Shown in pieces: positions 17,586 through 28,299 of a stretch of DNA of 64,000 nucleotides. Numbering within the stretch: position 1 is the first letter of the stretch; every line of letters begins with the position of its first letter. This DNA is from Pseudomonadota bacterium (lineage in GTDB: Bacteria; Desulfobacterota; Desulfobacteria; Desulfobacterales; Desulfosarcinaceae): the NCBI GenBank assembly GCA_023435265.1, contig JAEYRZ010000174.1, positions 1 through 64,000 on the forward strand. Direction: 5' to 3'. Made by a program: the position numbers and the translations under genes. The notes under the pieces are model-generated. The model was not told the origin of the DNA. It worked only from the letters and a program-made list of their open reading frames with translations, and searched no databases.

Positions 17586-18937
17586 ATGACATCCAACCCG
17601 CAATTGCGCTCCAGAGATCTCTCGCTTCAAAAGCTTCCACCCCAGAGCATCGAGGCGGAGGAATCCATTCTCAGCGCCATTCTGCTGGATAACAATATTC
17701 TGCTGGATGTGCTGGAACTGCTGACCCCGGAAGATTTTTACCGCACCGCCCACCAGACCATCTTCGCGGCCATCAACGCGCTCTTCCACAAAGCAGAACC
17801 CGTCGATCTGGTGACCCTGACCAACGTACTGCGCGAGAAGAACAAGCTTGAAGAGATCGGTGGCGCTGCCTATCTGGCCCGCCTGGTCGACACCGTACCC
17901 TCGGCGATCAATGTCCAGCATTATGCCCGCATCATCCGCGACAAATCATCGCTGCGGCGGCTGATTGCAAAATCGAACGAAATCACGCAGCGCTGCTACG
18001 AAGATTCCGGCGACCTGGATCAGGTCCTGGACTTCGCCGAAAGCGCCGTTTTCGAAATCTCGGAAAACAAGCATCAGGCCGCTTTTCACCCGCTCAACAA
18101 GATCATCGAATCCAACATCGATGCGCTGGAAGAACGCCAGGGCAACCGCGCCCTGGTCACCGGGGTGACGACCGGATTTACACGCCTGGACCATTTGACC
18201 GCGGGTCTCCAAGGCTCCGACCTGATCATTCTGGCCGCCCGCCCCAGCATGGGCAAAACCGCCCTGGCCTTGAACATCGCCCGCAATGCAGCTGTCGAAG
18301 GCAATGTCCCGGTGGCCATCTTCTCTCTGGAAATGTCGAAGGAACAGTTGTCGATGCGCATGCTGTGTTCCGAGGCACGCGTCGACTCTTCGCGCGTCCG
18401 CGGCGGTTTTCTCAATCCCGAGGACTGGAACCGCATCACCGACGCCGCCGGCGTCCTGTCCGAGGCCCCGCTTTTCATCGACGATTCGCCGGATATTTCG
18501 GCCACCTCGATTCGGACCAAATCGCGACGGCTGAAAATGGATCGTGGATTGGGCCTGGTGGTCATCGACTACATGCAGTTGATGAAAGGCCGCTTGACCG
18601 CCGAACGGCGCGATCTTGAAATTTCGGAAATTTCGCGGTCGTTGAAACTTCTGGCCAAAGAGCTGAACCTGCCGGTCGTCGCCCTGTCACAATTGAACCG
18701 CAAACTGGAAGAACGCAGCGATAAGCGCCCGCAGCTCTCGGATTTGCGCGAATCCGGAGCCCTCGAGCAGGATGCCGACGTGGTGGCTTTCATTTACCGC
18801 GACGAGGTATATAATAAGGACGAGAGCAACTCAAACCGCGGCATGGCGGAAATCATCATCGCCAAGCAGCGCAATGGCCCCACGGGGACGGTTCCATTGA
18901 CATTTCTGAATGCCTACACCCGTTTCGAGAATCCTGC

Positions 18938-18941
<4 letters not shown>
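17586..18941 (+). CDS. dnaB: Replicative DNA helicase DnaB
   Basis: A 451-residue hexameric helicase that unwinds DNA at the replication fork. The N-terminal primase-interacting domain (PPQSIEAEESILSAILLDN...) and the RecA-like C-terminal domain are both present, with Walker A ARPSMGKTALALN, Walker B GLVVIDYMQLM, and the conserved RESGALEQDADVVAFIYRD. No intein is present, and length is normal. It lies in its common position downstream of rplI, and its stop overlaps the ATG of hflX by four bases. Confidence 0.97.
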
Positions 18942-20587
<1,646 letters not shown>

Positions 20588-20610
20588 GCTCCTTTGCGGC
20601 GCATAAAGTG

Positions 20611-20642
20611 TTGACAATCGTCGATCAAACTGGATAGATAAT
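20611..20642 (+). promoter_or_regulatory. Possible promoter directly before suhB
   Basis: A perfect TTGACA (20611-20616) stands between hflX and suhB, with TAGATA after 18 bases or GATAAT after 20. The predicted start would fall at or very near the suhB ATG (20650), implying a leaderless or very short leader, so this is tentative. Confidence 0.35.
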
Positions 20643-20649
20643 CACGCTT

Positions 20650-21432
20650 ATGGATCTTTCTCCGATCAGCCGGATTGCCACACGGGCAGCGTATCGCGCA
20701 GGGCGTGTCCTCAATGATCGCTTCGGCAGGATCACCCAGGTTGCCAAAAAAGGGGCCATCGATCTTGTCACCGAGGCCGACATCGAATCCGAACAGGCGA
20801 TCATCGCCACCATCAAAGAAGACTATCCGGATCACACGATTCTGGCCGAGGAGTCCGGACTGCTGGAACAACCCGGCCGGTACCGCTGGATCATCGATCC
20901 CCTGGACGGAACGACCAATTTCGCGCACCACCTCCCGCTTTATTCCATATCGATTGCCTTTGCGCGGGAATCGGAAATCCTCGTCGGACTTGTCCTGATT
21001 CCCGCGACGGGAGAATTGTTCCTCGCCCTGAAAGGTCAGGGCGCCCGGCTGAACAACATCCCCCTGCAGGTCTCGGCAACCTCCGCGCTCGAGGAAAGCC
21101 TGCTCGTCACCGGGTTTCCGTACGATAACCGGACAGGCATCGACACTTTGATCAGCAGGTTCAAGAAATGCCTTCTGGCCGCTCAGGGCGTTCGCCGCCT
21201 GGGAGCGGCGGCGATCGATTTATGCTACGTCGCGGGGGGAAAATTCGAGGGCTTCTGGGAAGAAGGACTGAAGCCCTGGGATACCGCGGCCGGCGTACTG
21301 ATGGTAAACGAAGCCGGCGGGCGCGTAACCAACTTCGAAGCGCTTCCGTTTCAAATCGAACATCAGCAGCTTCTGGCCACCAATGGTCTCATTCATCAGG
21401 CAATGATACGGGTGCTCCAGGGAGAGGAATGA
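20650..21432 (+). CDS. suhB: Inositol-1-monophosphatase family protein
   Basis: A 260-residue Mg2+-dependent, Li+-sensitive phosphatase. The metal-binding motifs are intact: TEADIESE, AEESG, the DPLDGTTNFAH signature, and the second motif KPWDTAAGVLMVNEAGG. Members dephosphorylate inositol phosphate and related sugar phosphates; in E. coli SuhB also takes part in rRNA antitermination. It follows the ribosomal/dnaB/hflX operon and is followed after one base by a 65-codon gene. Confidence 0.92.
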   Translation: MDLSPISRIATRAAYRAGRVLNDRFGRITQVAKKGAIDLVTEADIESEQAIIATIKEDYPDHTILAEESGLLEQPGRYRWIIDPLDGTTNFAHHLPLYSISIAFARESEILVGLVLIPATGELFLALKGQGARLNNIPLQVSATSALEESLLVTGFPYDNRTGIDTLISRFKKCLLAAQGVRRLGAAAIDLCYVAGGKFEGFWEEGLKPWDTAAGVLMVNEAGGRVTNFEALPFQIEHQQLLATNGLIHQAMIRVLQGEE

Positions 21433-21433
21433 A

Positions 21434-21631
21434 ATGCATAGAAGAATAAAAGCATTATTGACCGTCAATGAGCAGCTGGGCTGCTTCGGCGATTACAATC
21501 GGACCAATCCGATGTGCACCGCGCGTTGCGTACTGCGCTTGCGTTGTGCCATTCAGCAGGATCAGAATATGCGCATGGAGATGCTGGAAGATTGGGTCGC
21601 CTTTGAAGGAGTGGATATCAAGATCCAGTAA
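21434..21631 (+). CDS. Small hypothetical protein (65 aa), four cysteines
   Basis: A 65-residue soluble protein starting two bases after the suhB stop, with GGAGAGG upstream, so it is probably co-translated with suhB. It contains four cysteines (LGCFGDYN, MCTARC, LRC) that could hold a metal or form disulfides, and an acidic C-terminus. I do not recognise the family. It is the last gene before a degenerate repeat and a long hairpin. Confidence 0.6.
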   Translation: MHRRIKALLTVNEQLGCFGDYNRTNPMCTARCVLRLRCAIQQDQNMRMEMLEDWVAFEGVDIKIQ

Positions 21632-21735
21632 TCCGGATCGATTGCTTGCCACCTCGCCTGCAGGAGCAATTCACCCTCCATCGGCAAGCGCCACCGGCAC
21701 GTAGACCGATTCCCACCGAAGAAGAATATTCAACA

Positions 21736-21857
21736 AGTCTGTTGAAAAACGAGCAGCGAGCCTCAGGCGCGGCGCGGCTTTCAAATGGCTGCGCAAACAG
21801 GCCGGCGGCGGCGTTTTGAAAGCCGTGCAACACAGCCGCACGGCTCGAGGCGAAGTT
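21736..21857. repeat. MITE-like repeat, degenerate copy A
   Basis: About 120 bases clearly related to the element at 30291-30435: both begin CTGTTGAAAAACGAGC, both have GCGCGGCTTTCAAA and TTTTGAAAGCCG as inner inverted arms, and both end near GGCTCGA.GCGAAGTT. The outer right arm has been replaced by an unrelated hairpin. There is no coding content. Confidence 0.7.
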
Positions 21858-21906
21858 AAAGCCGAAATTGAAAGCGAATGCGTGTACCGCTTTCAACTTC
21901 GGCTTT
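21858..21906. terminator. 19-bp stem hairpin at the end of dnaA
   Basis: AAAGCCGAAATTGAAAGCG (21858-21876) pairs with 21888-21906 at 18 of 19 positions, with an 11-base loop. It lies 35 bases beyond the dnaA stop and after the 65-codon gene, so it can serve as terminator for both convergent units, though the U-run is weak on either strand. Confidence 0.6.
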
Positions 21907-21940
21907 CATTTGGCGTCTCCGCGGAAGAAGCTGTCCGGGA

Positions 21941-23284
21941 TCAGTATTCCCCTGCCTCCAGCTTTTTGCTCAAATATTCGACATGCCGCTGGACCGGAGC
22001 GCCTTGTTTGATTCCTTTTTCAATGGCACCGATGGCGTACAACGCCGTTGCATGGTACCGGTTGAAACTCCTGCCGATCGATTGCAGCGGTTGATCCGTA
22101 TAGCGTCGTGCCAGATAGATCGCAACCTGGCGAGGGCGGACGATCGACTGCTTCCTTGAACGGCTTACCAGCTCTTTAGGCGTAATATTATAGTATTTGC
22201 AGACGAGCTTTTTGATGTTGCCGATGGTGATGTTCTGCGTTTTATGCACCATGTTGCGTATGACGCCGGCCGCCAGATCGAGGTCGATCGGAATGCTGAG
22301 CAGGGATGCCTTCATGGTGACGCTGGTCAAGCCACTTTTCAGCTGGCGCACATCCTGGGTGAGCTCGGATGCAAGATATTCGAGCACGTCGCTGGGAATG
22401 TTCCACGCGTTGGCCCGCGCATATTTCTGCATGATCTTAACGCGCACGCGGAAATCCGGAGGGTCAATCCCCGAAATCAATCCGGAAGACAAGCGCGACC
22501 TGAGATGATCGCTCAACTTGGGAATCTCCGAAGGTGAGTAGCAGCTGGAGAAGATAATGCGTTTGTTCTCGTTGAACAACGTATCCAGCGTGTGCGTCAG
22601 TTCGATCTGGGTTCGATCCTTGCCGCTCAGATAATGGACATCCTCGAGCAGCAGGACATCGCACAGCTTGTGATACTTTTCCTTGAAGGTCGAAACGGTG
22701 TTGGTCTTATAAGAAGTGACCATCTCGTTGGTAAAATCCTCGGCCGTCATGTAATAGACCCGTTCGTTGGGAAATTCGGACATGATCTGATGGCCGATGG
22801 CCTGGGACAAATGGCTCTTGCCCATTCCCGTTTTGGAGAGCAGGAAAAGCGAGTGGTGCTGCGTGTTTTTGCGGACCGCCAGAGAAAGCGCGGCCGAATA
22901 GGCGAAATCGTTGTTCTTGCCGACCACGAATTGATCGAAAGTGAAATCCTTGTGCAGAAGGCGCCCGTGATAGGGTTGAGCCGTCATGTTGGGCAGAATC
23001 AACTGCCGGGGGGGCTCGACGGTGCAGGCGTCCGATCGTTCGCCGTTGGCAATGACCACCAGGTCAAGGTGAATTTCGTGACCAGCGGCACGTTCCAGTT
23101 CGGCTCGAATGAGCTCGCTGAAATGATCGTTGATGCGCTTGCGGAAGAAAAGGTTTGGACAGATCAGGCGACATCCTCCGTTGTCCGTTTCTTCGGCCTT
23201 CAAGGGATCGATCCACATGCGATGGGTATGCGGTGGAATCTGATGCGTCAACGAGGTTTTGACTTTCTGCCAGAGAAGCTCCAT
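21941..23284 (-). CDS. dnaA: Chromosomal replication initiator DnaA, divergent form
   Basis: A 447-residue DnaA with all four domains: domain I (LWQKVKTSL...MWIDPL), a short linker, the AAA+ domain beginning FTFDQFVVGKNNDFAYSAA, and the C-terminal DNA-binding domain (VRPRQVAIYLARRYT). Several signature positions depart from consensus: the P-loop is SKTGMGKS (150-157) where GGVGLGKT is usual, Walker B reads LLLEDVH, and the DnaA-box recognition segment is NRYHATA in place of GGRDHTTV. The usual neighbours dnaN, recF and gyrB are absent; uvrA lies beyond a 699-bp gap. It may be the sole DnaA of a divergent lineage or a second paralogue. Confidence 0.85.
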   Translation of the reverse strand: MELLWQKVKTSLTHQIPPHTHRMWIDPLKAEETDNGGCRLICPNLFFRKRINDHFSELIRAELERAAGHEIHLDLVVIANGERSDACTVEPPRQLILPNMTAQPYHGRLLHKDFTFDQFVVGKNNDFAYSAALSLAVRKNTQHHSLFLLSKTGMGKSHLSQAIGHQIMSEFPNERVYYMTAEDFTNEMVTSYKTNTVSTFKEKYHKLCDVLLLEDVHYLSGKDRTQIELTHTLDTLFNENKRIIFSSCYSPSEIPKLSDHLRSRLSSGLISGIDPPDFRVRVKIMQKYARANAWNIPSDVLEYLASELTQDVRQLKSGLTSVTMKASLLSIPIDLDLAAGVIRNMVHKTQNITIGNIKKLVCKYYNITPKELVSRSRKQSIVRPRQVAIYLARRYTDQPLQSIGRSFNRYHATALYAIGAIEKGIKQGAPVQRHVEYLSKKLEAGEY

Positions 23285-23983
23285 CCGAGTATGCCCTATT
23301 ATAAACTCAAAGATAGTTTCCGAGTGAACAGTTCACCGATTGAAAAAGCAGCCGCTTTCAAATCAATTCCGACGATTAGTTATGATTTAGTGAAATACCC
23401 GAATGCCTTGAAAAGTATGGACCGGTAATAGGGTAAGCGGATCTCCGGTGTCAAACCGAAAGACAACAATTCTTCCATTCGAATTTAAGCCCATGGGCAC
23501 CGGTTTCTAACTAATGAATATACTGATATTATTTTAAGATGGATGCTTCCCGCCTGATGAAATCCCATGCTCTGCTGCGACCTCGATTTGTTAAGCATTT
23601 TAAGCAGATCCGGGGTTATCAACAAACCTTCAACAAAGTGCCGTTCTTCGGAATTCGCGCTTTTTCTTCAAATTTCTACAATTTTCAAAAACAAATGCAT
23701 GGCCGGACGGCCCTGGCGCCAGGCGTCGCGGGCCTTCGGGGAACCATTGCCTATCCGGGTATTTTTACACTAAATTCCCGTTCGAAAGGCGAAGAAGCAA
23801 GCGCCCGATGATCAGTGGGGACCAATATCCGTGGGATTGACGAGCAAAGAGCATGCCGGCGATCTCCCGGCTTCGGACCCCGGGAAGGAGAACCGGCCGC
23901 GCCTGGGCTGCATTATGGGGTTGATGCGTTCCCTCGAGAGGGCTACATGAGGAAAGCGCTGCAATCCAGACAGGAGTCCGTTC
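23285..23983. other. 699-bp region between divergent dnaA and uvrA
   Basis: The longest non-coding stretch in the window, with AT-rich parts (23330-23550, 23640-23700). It holds a TATAAT box 14 bases upstream of dnaA, a single near-DnaA-box TTATCAACA (23616-23624), and a 12-bp perfect palindrome CCTGGCGCCAGG (about 23711-23722). A 90-codon open frame at 23539-23811 has no protein-like character. It may be a replication-control region, but the box count is too low to call an origin. Confidence 0.5.
23298..23303 (-). promoter_or_regulatory. Consensus -10 box upstream of dnaA
   Basis: A perfect leftward TATAAT at 23303-23298, 14 bases before the dnaA ATG. The best -35 is a weak TTCACT with a 19-base spacer. 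The leader would be very short and no strong Shine-Dalgarno is visible. Confidence 0.4.
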
Positions 23984-26797
23984 ATGCAGTTCATCCGAAT
24001 CCGCGGGGCGCGGCAGCACAATCTCAAGGATCTGGACCTTGACATCCCCCGCGGTAAAATCGTGGTGCTCACCGGCCTGTCCGGGTCGGGCAAATCCACC
24101 CTCGCGTTCGATACGCTCTACGCGGAAGGTCAACGCCGCTACGTGGAGTCGCTTTCCGTTTATGCGCGGCAGTTTCTGGAGCGGCTGCAGAAACCGCGAT
24201 TCGAATGGATCGAAGGACTCTCGCCGGCGATCGCCATCGACCAAAAAGCAGCCGGTCACAATCTCCGCTCCACTGTCGGCACGATGACGGAAATCTACGA
24301 TCTCCTGCGTCTATTATATGCGCGTATCGGCGAGGCCCGCTGCCCGGTCTGTGATCGTCCGGTGGATTCGACCAGTGTAGACGAGATCGCCGACCGGCTG
24401 TTGCGATATGATGAAGGCACACGGCTGATCATCCTCGCGCCGCTGGCCCGCAGCCCGCAAGGCGACGATGCAGCCCTGCTCCACCGTTTGAAGCGCGAGG
24501 GGTACGCTCGGATCCGTATCAACGGCCATATCCGCGACATCGATGCGGTCGATTTTCCTCCCGGGCTCGAGGGACATCCTGTTGAAGCCGTGGTCGATCG
24601 TCTGGTGCTAAAACCCGGGATCCGCAATCGGCTGGTCGATTCCCTCGAAACCGCGCTGACCTTGTCCGGCGGAACGGTTCTGGTCGATCTGCCGGAAGAA
24701 ATGTCCGCCAGCCGCCCTCCCCTGTTTTTCAGCGAAAATGCCGTATGTCCGGTGTGCGGCCGCCGCATGCCCGAACTCAGCCCGGCATGTTTCTCTTTCA
24801 ATTCGCCCCAGGGCGCTTGCCCGGAATGCGCCGGTTCAGGGTTCACGGCGCGTTTCGAACCCGACCTGTTGATCCGCGACCCCTTGTTATCTCTGGCTCA
24901 GGGAGCCGTAACCATTTGGGCCAACCGCCGCTCGCAACGCTTCCTCGCATTCCTGAAGCGGTTTGCGCATCAGTATGGAGCCGATATCCATACGCCTTTC
25001 GCGGACCTCCCGGAAGAATTCAAGGCAGCCCTGTTCTTCGGTATCGCAGCCGCCGGGAGCGAGTCTCTGAACGGCGGCACTCGGGCGATTGCTTTCAAAG
25101 GACTCGTCCCTCAGCTTGAGCAGCGCTTCCAAAAAGCCGAATCAAAGCAATCCGGCGGCGAACTGCGCCGATTCATGACCTCGAAAACCTGCCCGGCATG
25201 CCGGGGTGCGCGACTGAACCCGGAGGCGCTGGCGGTTAAAATCGATACACGCGCCATTCATGAATTCACGGCAATGCCGGTGCGCCAGGCGCTGGCGTGC
25301 CTCAAGCGACTCCCCATCCAGGGGCGGCGGGCGCTGATCGCCGAACGGTTGATCCGCGAAATCGAGCTGCGCCTGCAATTTCTGCTGGATGTCGGATTGG
25401 ACTACGTCTCACTGGACCGAAGCACGCGGTCACTGTCGGGCGGGGAACTGCAGCGTATTCGGCTGGCGACCCAAATAGGCGCCAGGCTGACCGGCGTCCT
25501 GTATGTCCTGGATGAACCCAGTATCGGATTGCATCCAAAAGAGCATCGCATGCTGTTGAACATCCTGAGGCGGATGCGCGATATGGGGAATACCGTTCTG
25601 GTGGTGGAGCACGATCTGCAGACGATTCGGTCGGCGGATCATGTGATCGAACTAGGGCCCGGCGCCGGTGCGAACGGCGGCCATATCGTGTTCAGCGGTC
25701 CGCCGGAAGCGCTGTTCGAAAGCGATTCACTTACCGGGCAGTATATCGGTGGGCGGCTGAAGATAAAAGCGCCGCAGCGGCGAAGAACGGGCAGCGGAGC
25801 CAGCATCCGCATCACCGGCGCGGCGCGGCACAACCTTAAAAACATTCGAGTCGATTTCCGGCTCGGCTGCATCACCTGCGTCACCGGCGTCTCGGGTTCC
25901 GGCAAATCGACGTTGGCCGTCGATGTCTTGTACCGGTCCCTGGCCGGGCACTTCTCCGGCAGCCCGCCGCGAGAAGGCGATTACGCCGCCATCAGCGGAC
26001 TGGAACATGTGGCGGCGGCCATCCATATCGATCAATCGCCGATCGGACGCACACCGCGCTCCAACCCGGCCATTTACACGGGCGCATTCGCCTTCATCCG
26101 TGAATTGTATTCCAGGACCCGCGACGCGCGTGTACGCGGCTATCGAGCGGGAAGATTCAGTTTCAATGCCCGCGGCGGCCGTTGCGAGGCGTGTGGCGGC
26201 GAGGGTGTGGTCAAGGTCGAAATGCAGTTTCTTCCCGATCTCTACGTACCCTGCGAGGTCTGCCGGGGAAAGCGCTACAACAGGGAAACCCTGGAGGTCC
26301 GCTTCAAGGGATACACCATCGCCGACATCCTGGAGATGACCGTCGACCAGGCGCTGGGGCTCTTCTCCCATTTCGCGGCCATCCGCGATCGCCTGCAGAC
26401 GCTGGCGGATGTCGGACTGGGGTACGTCCAGCTCGGCCAGGCCGGAACCACCCTTTCGGGGGGCGAGGCCCAACGCGTCAAACTGGCGCGCGAACTGAGC
26501 AGGCGCGACACCGGCCGCACCGTCTATATTCTCGACGAACCGACCATCGGCCTGCACCTGCACGATATCCACCGCTTGTTGGTGGTCCTGAACCGGTTGG
26601 TGGATGCCGGCAATACGGTGGTCATGATCGAACACAATCTGGAAGTGATTCAGGCAGCCGATCAGGTGATCGACCTGGGTCCCGGGGGCGGAGACCGCGG
26701 AGGTTATGTGATCGCCGCCGGAACGCCGGAGCAGATCGCCGCCGAGGCAAGATCCGACACAGGAAAATTTCTTGCGGAACTGCTGGCCCGCGCATAA
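23984..26797 (+). CDS. uvrA: Excinuclease ABC subunit A
   Basis: A 937-residue DNA-damage-recognition ATPase of nucleotide excision repair. It has two ABC modules: Walker A GLSGSGKST (about 32-40) and GVSGSGKST (about 636-644), with signatures LSGGELQRI and LSGGEAQRV. Zinc-finger cysteines appear as CPVCGRRM...CPECAGSG and CEACGGEG...CEVCRG, and the first CPVCDRP lies near residue 116. Length matches the usual 940. It is transcribed alone, away from dnaA, and ends at a strong terminator shared with atpE. Confidence 0.97.
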   Translation: MQFIRIRGARQHNLKDLDLDIPRGKIVVLTGLSGSGKSTLAFDTLYAEGQRRYVESLSVYARQFLERLQKPRFEWIEGLSPAIAIDQKAAGHNLRSTVGTMTEIYDLLRLLYARIGEARCPVCDRPVDSTSVDEIADRLLRYDEGTRLIILAPLARSPQGDDAALLHRLKREGYARIRINGHIRDIDAVDFPPGLEGHPVEAVVDRLVLKPGIRNRLVDSLETALTLSGGTVLVDLPEEMSASRPPLFFSENAVCPVCGRRMPELSPACFSFNSPQGACPECAGSGFTARFEPDLLIRDPLLSLAQGAVTIWANRRSQRFLAFLKRFAHQYGADIHTPFADLPEEFKAALFFGIAAAGSESLNGGTRAIAFKGLVPQLEQRFQKAESKQSGGELRRFMTSKTCPACRGARLNPEALAVKIDTRAIHEFTAMPVRQALACLKRLPIQGRRALIAERLIREIELRLQFLLDVGLDYVSLDRSTRSLSGGELQRIRLATQIGARLTGVLYVLDEPSIGLHPKEHRMLLNILRRMRDMGNTVLVVEHDLQTIRSADHVIELGPGAGANGGHIVFSGPPEALFESDSLTGQYIGGRLKIKAPQRRRTGSGASIRITGAARHNLKNIRVDFRLGCITCVTGVSGSGKSTLAVDVLYRSLAGHFSGSPPREGDYAAISGLEHVAAAIHIDQSPIGRTPRSNPAIYTGAFAFIRELYSRTRDARVRGYRAGRFSFNARGGRCEACGGEGVVKVEMQFLPDLYVPCEVCRGKRYNRETLEVRFKGYTIADILEMTVDQALGLFSHFAAIRDRLQTLADVGLGYVQLGQAGTTLSGGEAQRVKLARELSRRDTGRTVYILDEPTIGLHLHDIHRLLVVLNRLVDAGNTVVMIEHNLEVIQAADQVIDLGPGGGDRGGYVIAAGTPEQIAAEARSDTGKFLAELLARA

Positions 26798-26833
26798 AAA
26801 AGCCCCTCTCGCGCAGACGAGAAGGGCTTTTTT
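26796..26833. terminator. Bidirectional terminator between uvrA and atpE
   Basis: A 16-base stem with one mismatch (26796-26811 with 26818-26833), flanked by A-run and T-run so that it works for both the rightward uvrA and the leftward atp operon. Confidence 0.9.
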
Positions 26834-26847
26834 CTAAGAAGAAAAGC

Positions 26848-27123
26848 TTAGCCTTGGAGCAACGGCAGAAGAGCATCCAGGCCGGGAACCTTGGTGATGA
26901 TCATCAGGGCGATAACCAGCGCGTAAATACACAGCGACTCGATCATGGCCAGACCGATCAGCATGGTCACGGTGACTTTACCCGAAGATTCCGGATTGCG
27001 GGCGATGCCTTCCACCGCCGCCCGAAGGCCGAGGCCCTGCGCGATGCCCGTTCCAAAGGCCGCGATCGCGATTCCGAAACCAGCTGCCATGACACACGCG
27101 ACGAAAAGTTCTAATACGCTCAT
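26848..27123 (-). CDS. atpE: ATP synthase F0 subunit c, Na+-type ligands
   Basis: A 91-residue two-helix proteolipid that forms the rotor ring. Helix 1 carries GTGIAQGLG and the loop is ARNPES; helix 2 carries the ion-binding Glu in IESLCIYALV. Gln29, Glu62, Ser63 and Tyr67 match the Na+-coordinating positions Q32, E65, S66 and Y70 of the Ilyobacter c-ring, though the Thr next to Ser is Leu here. It is the last gene of the F0 cluster atpZ-atpI-atpB-atpE; F1 genes are not in the window, as in other Desulfobacterota with split ATP synthase operons. Confidence 0.95.
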   Translation of the reverse strand: MSVLELFVACVMAAGFGIAIAAFGTGIAQGLGLRAAVEGIARNPESSGKVTVTMLIGLAMIESLCIYALVIALMIITKVPGLDALLPLLQG

Positions 27124-27201
27124 TTACCTTCTCCTCCTTCTAAAGTTGATATATGTCGGCTTCTTCCATTCTCGCTCAGAGCGAAAAGCAATGGCAGTGC
27201 A

Positions 27202-27891
27202 TCAGTGCGCGTGCTCCATGGCACCGCTGAAGTAGATGATCGACAAAAGGAAGAACACGAAAGCCTGGACGAAGGCCACGAATATACCCAGTCCCATGAT
27301 GGGCAGCGGCGCGAGGAAAAAGCCGGCCAGGCCGAACAGAATGGCCAGGACGATTTCATGCCCCATCATGTTCCCGAAAAGACGGAAGGAGAGCGAAAGA
27401 ATTCGGGCCGCGTGTCCGATGATTTCGATGATGAAAATCAGCGGAGCGAGCCACCAGACCGGCCCCAGAAAATGCTTGACGTATTTGGCGCCGTGATATT
27501 TGACGCCCAGGTAGTGCGTGAAAACGACCACCGTCAATGCGCAGGCGCCCGTGGTGTTCAAGTTGGCAGTGGGCGGGAAGAATCCGGGGATGATGCCCAC
27601 AAGGTTGCTGACGAAGATGAAAATGAAGATCGTGGCCACCAGGGGCAGCAGCCAGCGGCTTTCTTCGCCCGCGACTTCGACCATGAACTCTTCTATGCCG
27701 TGAATGACGATTTCGAAGAAGTTCTGCCCTTTGGATGGAATCAGACTGAGCCCCTTGGCGGCCAGCGCGCCGAATACGATCAGAATGATCATCACTGCCC
27801 ACGTGTAAATGATATATGGGTAATGATGCGCAAAACTGCCCAGCCCGATTACTTCAAACAGCTTCACCAGGAATAAATAGGGATGCTCCAT
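27202..27891 (-). CDS. atpB: ATP synthase F0 subunit a
   Basis: A 229-residue membrane stator subunit that forms the ion half-channels next to the c-ring. The essential Arg is in LSFRLFGNMMGHE, and the last helix LGIFVAFVQAFVFFLLS is typical. The start is set at 27891 (MEHPYLF), two bases after the atpI stop and about ten bases after AGGAGG, not at an in-frame codon seven residues upstream. The gene lies between atpI and atpE. Confidence 0.96.
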   Translation of the reverse strand: MEHPYLFLVKLFEVIGLGSFAHHYPYIIYTWAVMIILIVFGALAAKGLSLIPSKGQNFFEIVIHGIEEFMVEVAGEESRWLLPLVATIFIFIFVSNLVGIIPGFFPPTANLNTTGACALTVVVFTHYLGVKYHGAKYVKHFLGPVWWLAPLIFIIEIIGHAARILSLSFRLFGNMMGHEIVLAILFGLAGFFLAPLPIMGLGIFVAFVQAFVFFLLSIIYFSGAMEHAH

Positions 27892-27893
27892 CC

Positions 27894-28280
27894 TTAGCCT
27901 GCCTCCTTGCACAGTAGTTGCCGCACCTCGTTCAGGGTCGCCAGGATCATGCTGGCGACAACGACCGAGAGTCCGGCGATCAGACCGATTGGATCCACGC
28001 TGCCTGTTCGGATCAGAATGAAAATGATGACGGCGGTCACCAGAAACCGCACGTAGTACTTGATGAGCGGGCCTCTGATCGAGGTGATATGGGGCGGACT
28101 CAGGGCTTTCTTCAGGGTCCGGGCCAGCAGGTGGAAGTTAACCGTCACGATCAGCCCTCCGGCACCGATTCCCAGAACGACCGCGGGCGGGAAACAGACC
28201 GCACCGCCGGCGGTTGCCGCGGCCAGGAGGATCCAATTGGAATGGCTGACGAATTTGACGATGCGCTGCTGCGTATTCAC
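27894..28280 (-). CDS. atpI: ATP synthase subunit I (AtpI-like)
   Basis: A 128-residue protein with four hydrophobic helices (about 15-35, 33-52, 73-92, 97-115). AtpI proteins help assemble the c-ring and may conduct Mg2+. The identification rests on size, topology and position between atpZ and atpB; sequence in this family is poorly conserved. The stop is two bases before the atpB ATG. Confidence 0.8.
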   Translation of the reverse strand: MNTQQRIVKFVSHSNWILLAAATAGGAVCFPPAVVLGIGAGGLIVTVNFHLLARTLKKALSPPHITSIRGPLIKYYVRFLVTAVIIFILIRTGSVDPIGLIAGLSVVVASMILATLNEVRQLLCKEAG

Positions 28281-28299
28281 CCGACCACTTCCAGCCCGA

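Larger units (their letters stand above)
21632..21940. other. 309-bp convergent intergenic region
   Basis: Space between the convergent ends of the 65-codon gene and dnaA. It holds a degenerate copy of the dispersed inverted-repeat element (21736-21857) and, directly after it, a 19-bp stem hairpin (21858-21906). No gene is supported here. Confidence 0.6.

Noticed and set aside
23539..23811. 90-codon frame between dnaA and uvrA
   Set aside because: No ribosome-binding site, unusual composition and no family; more likely non-coding.
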